Origin: an uncultured Clostridium sp.
GTDB taxonomy: Bacteria; Bacillota; Clostridia; Lachnospirales; Lachnospiraceae
DNA: 8,334 nucleotides
Assembly (NCBI RefSeq): GCF_900547735.1
Contig: NZ_URHZ01000129.1
Location: 1 to 8,334 of the forward strand
Direction: 5' to 3'
Numbering within the stretch: position 1 is the first letter of the stretch; each line of letters begins with the position of its first letter. Below the pieces are notes generated by a model. The model was not told the origin of the DNA. It was given only the letters and a program-made list of their open reading frames with translations, and made no database searches. Positions 5,945 to 8,334 of the stretch are shown here, one piece after another. A program made the position numbers and the translations under genes.

Positions 5945-7432
5945 ATGATTGGACAGATGAAAGCGGTATTGCTTCTGTTTGGACTGGCCGCTTCGGTATC
6001 CTCCGCGGCCGGAGTTATCACGATACCGGAGAGGAAGTCTTCGGAAACGTCTTCAAAGCTTGATATGTACGATGTACAGGATTATCTGGGCTTTGGCTTC
6101 AACGTTCCGGGCCGGGGAAAGTGGACGAATGAATTGGGACCGGACGGATATCCAAACAAGATCCTGTTTGAAGGCAGGGATACCATACTGCTTGTGGAAG
6201 TCAGGGAACGTGATCTCGAAAGCGCGGCATTTACGGAAAACTGGGATGAGACGGCCGTCAATCTGGAACGTCTGGCCGGGAAAAATCTGGGCGAAGAACT
6301 CCTGTCCTTTGAGGCGTTTGACGGGACTGAAGAGTTACCCGGAAATGAGGAGCCGGAAAAAAGGTACGGTTTCCGATACGCCTGTGAGAGGCAGGGGGAA
6401 AAGCTTTACGTATCGGTATTCTACCGTTTCGGGGAAAACTATACGGCGGAATTTGTGGGAATTGACACGGATGAGACAAGCGGATACCGGACGGCCAAAG
6501 AGGCGGCGGAGTCCTTTACGGAACTGGGCGGCGAGGCCCATATGATAGGATACAGGCCTCCGATAATGGGGGAGAAACTGTGGGATTATCCGTATCTGCA
6601 TAATCCGTTTGCCGTCACTCTCTATTATCTGGATGATATTGCCCCGACGAAGGAGCGGCAGAAGACGGACTATGTGATTGAGTGGAAAGACGAGGGTGTA
6701 GAGACCCTGGTCCGGGCGGTCATTGAAAAGCCGGAAGGGGCTGTCATGTCCAGTGATCTGGATCATTTTACCTCCCTGCGGCTGACCCTCCCGCCACAGG
6801 ATTACGACACTTACCGGATCCAGGTCAATGAGCAGGATAAATGGCTTCCGTCCGGGAACATAACAATCCATTCAATCGAGGATTTACTGGAATTTAAGAA
6901 CCTGGTTTCCCTCGATCTTCTGCTGGAGGATCTGGAGGACATCAGTCCGATTTCCTCCATGACGGGCCTCAAACGCCTCTGGCTGACCGCCGACGGGGAG
7001 ATGGAGGATCTCGAATGGCTGAGGCCGCTTAAGAACCTGGAGCTGCTTGATATGTGGGGAATCTATCCGAATATAAAGGATTTTGGCCCGATGGGCGGAC
7101 TTACGCATCTGAAAAGCCTGAGAATTACGGTCCCCTCCGTGCGGGATTTGTCCCCTCTTGCAGGACTTAAAGAGCTTTCCTATCTGGATATCAATACCGC
7201 CGATCTTCAGAATATGGATAAGCTGACCCAGGTGGAGGAGATGTTTCTTTCGGCGCCCGACGGCTATGATCTGTCTGTGTTTGCAGAACTGCCGAATCTT
7301 AAGGTGCTGTATTTATATTATTCCGGAGAACTCGATACGGAGCCGGTCGTCAATGCGAAACAGATAGAACAGCTTGTCATAAACGGAGAGGATATCTATG
7401 ACAGGACCGTGTCTTCGCCGGAGGAAGAATGA
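5945..7432 (+). CDS. exported leucine-rich-repeat protein
   Basis: This 495-residue protein is predicted to be exported. MIGQMK plus the hydrophobic stretch AVLLLFGLAASVSSAAG (7-23) form a signal peptide or N-terminal anchor; there is no lipobox cysteine. Residues about 42-200 form an acidic, mixed alpha/beta domain (DYLGFGFNVPG, NKILFEGRDTILLVEVRERD) that I cannot assign to a named family. From about 317 to 485 come roughly eight leucine-rich repeats of 19-24 residues, such as LKSLRITVPSVRDLSPLAGL and LSYLDINTADLQNMDKL, resembling internalin-type solenoids. No LPXTG or cell-wall anchor is visible; the C-terminus is acidic (VSSPEEE). The start at 5945 has AAAGGAG at 5933-5939, 5 nt upstream. 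The in-frame upstream extension to 5735 crosses a terminator and is rejected. LRR proteins usually bind proteins; the partner is unknown. The oxidoreductase gene follows 16 nt later. Confidence 0.8.
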   Translation: MIGQMKAVLLLFGLAASVSSAAGVITIPERKSSETSSKLDMYDVQDYLGFGFNVPGRGKWTNELGPDGYPNKILFEGRDTILLVEVRERDLESAAFTENWDETAVNLERLAGKNLGEELLSFEAFDGTEELPGNEEPEKRYGFRYACERQGEKLYVSVFYRFGENYTAEFVGIDTDETSGYRTAKEAAESFTELGGEAHMIGYRPPIMGEKLWDYPYLHNPFAVTLYYLDDIAPTKERQKTDYVIEWKDEGVETLVRAVIEKPEGAVMSSDLDHFTSLRLTLPPQDYDTYRIQVNEQDKWLPSGNITIHSIEDLLEFKNLVSLDLLLEDLEDISPISSMTGLKRLWLTADGEMEDLEWLRPLKNLELLDMWGIYPNIKDFGPMGGLTHLKSLRITVPSVRDLSPLAGLKELSYLDINTADLQNMDKLTQVEEMFLSAPDGYDLSVFAELPNLKVLYLYYSGELDTEPVVNAKQIEQLVINGEDIYDRTVSSPEEE

Positions 7433-7448
7433 GAGGAGAATTAGAATT

Positions 7449-8072
7449 ATGAAGAGGACTTTATTTGTGGACTGCTGCATCAGAGGGGAGGAATCACGCA
7501 CCAGAGAGCTGGCGGGATGCCTTGTGGATGGGCTTGAGAACCGGCCGGGCATCAAACTTGAGACGGTGAGGTTAATGGAATGTGATTTAAAACCGTTGGA
7601 TGCCGGTAAGGTGAAGCTGAGGAATGAGCTGATTGCGTCTGGCCGTTTCGAGGATCCTTTTTTTGAGCTGACGAGGCAGTTCGCTTCGGCCGATGCGGTC
7701 ATTATCGCCGCCCCGTTCTGGGATTTTTCCTTTCCCAGCCTGCTGCGTGTGTATCTGGAACGCATGTGCGTCAGCGGGATGACGTTTCATTACAATGAAA
7801 AGGGAGAGACTGTGGGAGACTGCCGGGCATCGCGCATGGTCTATGTGACGACCAGGGGCGGCTACACGGGAGTTATGCCCGCAGGCTACCCGGATCTTGC
7901 CGGAGAGTACATGAGGGCGCTGTGCCAGATGCTCGGGATTGAGCGCTTTGACTGCCTGTCGGCCGAAGGGCTTGATATTTACGGCAACGATGCGGGGGCG
8001 ATCCTCAATACGGCAAAAGAGCGGGCGGCAGGTCTTTTGGAGGAACTTTTACACACCTTTGAAAATGTATAA
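7449..8072 (+). CDS. flavodoxin-fold NAD(P)H-dependent oxidoreductase (FMN azoreductase-like)
   Basis: This 207-residue cytoplasmic protein resembles the FMN-dependent NADH azoreductase/quinone reductase family (Flavodoxin_2 fold). It begins with strand MKRTLFVDCC and a phosphate-binding loop region (IRGEESRTRELA, 11-22). It carries the FMN-site motif APFWDFSFPSLLRVYLERM (88-106), then GMTFHYNEKGETVG (110-123), and TTRGG (134-138), which usually lines the isoalloxazine ring. Such enzymes transfer two electrons from NAD(P)H to quinones, azo compounds or other acceptors; the natural substrate is unknown. The start at 7449 has AGAGGAG at 7432-7438, 10 nt upstream. Translation from ATG 7398 would overlap the LRR gene and adds a basic stretch absent from the family. 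It lies 16 nt after the LRR stop, so it is probably co-transcribed and coupled. No terminator follows. Confidence 0.87.
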   Translation: MKRTLFVDCCIRGEESRTRELAGCLVDGLENRPGIKLETVRLMECDLKPLDAGKVKLRNELIASGRFEDPFFELTRQFASADAVIIAAPFWDFSFPSLLRVYLERMCVSGMTFHYNEKGETVGDCRASRMVYVTTRGGYTGVMPAGYPDLAGEYMRALCQMLGIERFDCLSAEGLDIYGNDAGAILNTAKERAAGLLEELLHTFENV

Positions 8073-8089
8073 CCAAATGGTGATATGAT
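8059..8089 (+). promoter_or_regulatory. candidate extended -10 promoter for copy 3
   Basis: TGATATGAT at 8081-8089 gives an extended -10 (TG-A-TATGAT, 5 of 6 in the hexamer). TTGAAA at 8059-8064 is a possible -35 with a long 19-bp spacer, inside the end of the oxidoreductase gene. TATACT at 8139-8144 is an alternative -10 with a poor -35. The rest of the gap 8073-8225 is AT-rich; it holds a small inverted repeat TTCTG-aaa-CAGAA (8149-8161) and no terminator. Confidence 0.4.
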
Positions 8090-8225
8090 ATAGAAAAATA
8101 CATATAACGGATGAAATATAGTGCGGAAATTACTACAATATACTCAGGTTCTGAAACAGAAATAAAGGATACGGAAGTTCTGCTCCAGACGAAAACAGGA
8201 GTAAATTCAAAAAGGAGATAAGAAA

Positions 8226-8334
8226 ATGGAAGACAACAGAATTATTGAATGTATCGAGAGAGCGCACTATATTTTATCCAACCTGATGGCAGTAAAACCG
8301 GGTGAGGAAGTCCTGATTGCCATTGACCCGCAGA
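8226..8334 (+). CDS. COG2309/M29-like metallo-enzyme, copy 3 (5' end only)
   Basis: The gene starts at ATG 8226 with AAAGGAG at 8211-8217, 8 nt upstream, and runs off the window end. The 36 visible residues, MEDNRIIECIERAHYILS onward, match copy 2 except N for D at residue 19. The two copies differ at 15 of 109 nucleotides, almost all third-codon changes. This supports the short start at 491 for copy 2. The metal-ligand residues lie beyond the window and cannot be checked. It may have its own promoter or receive read-through from the oxidoreductase gene, as no terminator lies between. Confidence 0.92.
   Translation, partial: MEDNRIIECIERAHYILSNLMAVKPGEEVLIAIDPQ

Noticed and set aside
7398..7448. 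Upstream ATG for the oxidoreductase
   Set aside because: It overlaps the LRR gene and adds 17 Arg-rich residues before the expected first beta strand.
1..8334. CRISPR array, tRNA, rRNA or insertion sequence
   Set aside because: No regularly spaced short repeats, tRNA-like folds, rRNA-like stretches or transposase motifs were seen.

Overview
The window looks like chromosome from a Gram-positive anaerobe of the Clostridia, probably Lachnospiraceae (inference). Signs are strong AGGAGG-type ribosome binding sites, a base composition near 50% GC by eye, a lipobox-anchored solute-binding protein, compact forward-strand operons and rho-independent terminators. Every supported gene is on the + strand. 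No RNA gene, CRISPR array, insertion sequence or phage gene was seen.

Layout. (1) 1-122 is the last 40 codons of a COG2309/M29-like metallo-enzyme gene, closed by a strong terminator (157-198). (2) 199-490 is a promoter and leader region with several inverted repeats. (3) 491-4665 is a three-gene operon: a second, complete copy of the same enzyme, a TAXI-family TRAP solute-binding lipoprotein, and a fused TRAP-TAXI permease. A terminator ends it at 4672-4715. (4) 4763-5716 is a LysR-type regulator, probably starting at TTG. (5) 5717-5944 holds a hairpin, a strong terminator and a candidate extended -10 promoter. (6) 5945-8072 is a two-gene unit: an exported leucine-rich-repeat protein and a flavodoxin-fold NAD(P)H oxidoreductase of the azoreductase type. 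(7) 8226-8334 begins a third copy of the metallo-enzyme, cut by the window edge.

How the genes may work together (inference). The TAXI lipoprotein would capture a small organic solute outside the membrane and pass it to the permease for cation-coupled uptake. The co-transcribed enzyme would act on that solute, or a product of it, in the cytoplasm, and the LysR regulator just downstream may sense it. The substrate cannot be read from sequence. The enzyme family includes M29 aminopeptidases and the oxygen-using dioxygenase NicX. A fermentative host and the retained five-residue metal-ligand pattern favour a hydrolase.

The most notable point is the array of at least three almost identical enzyme paralogs. 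Over the visible parts they differ almost only at synonymous sites, and the transport, regulator and LRR genes lie between them.
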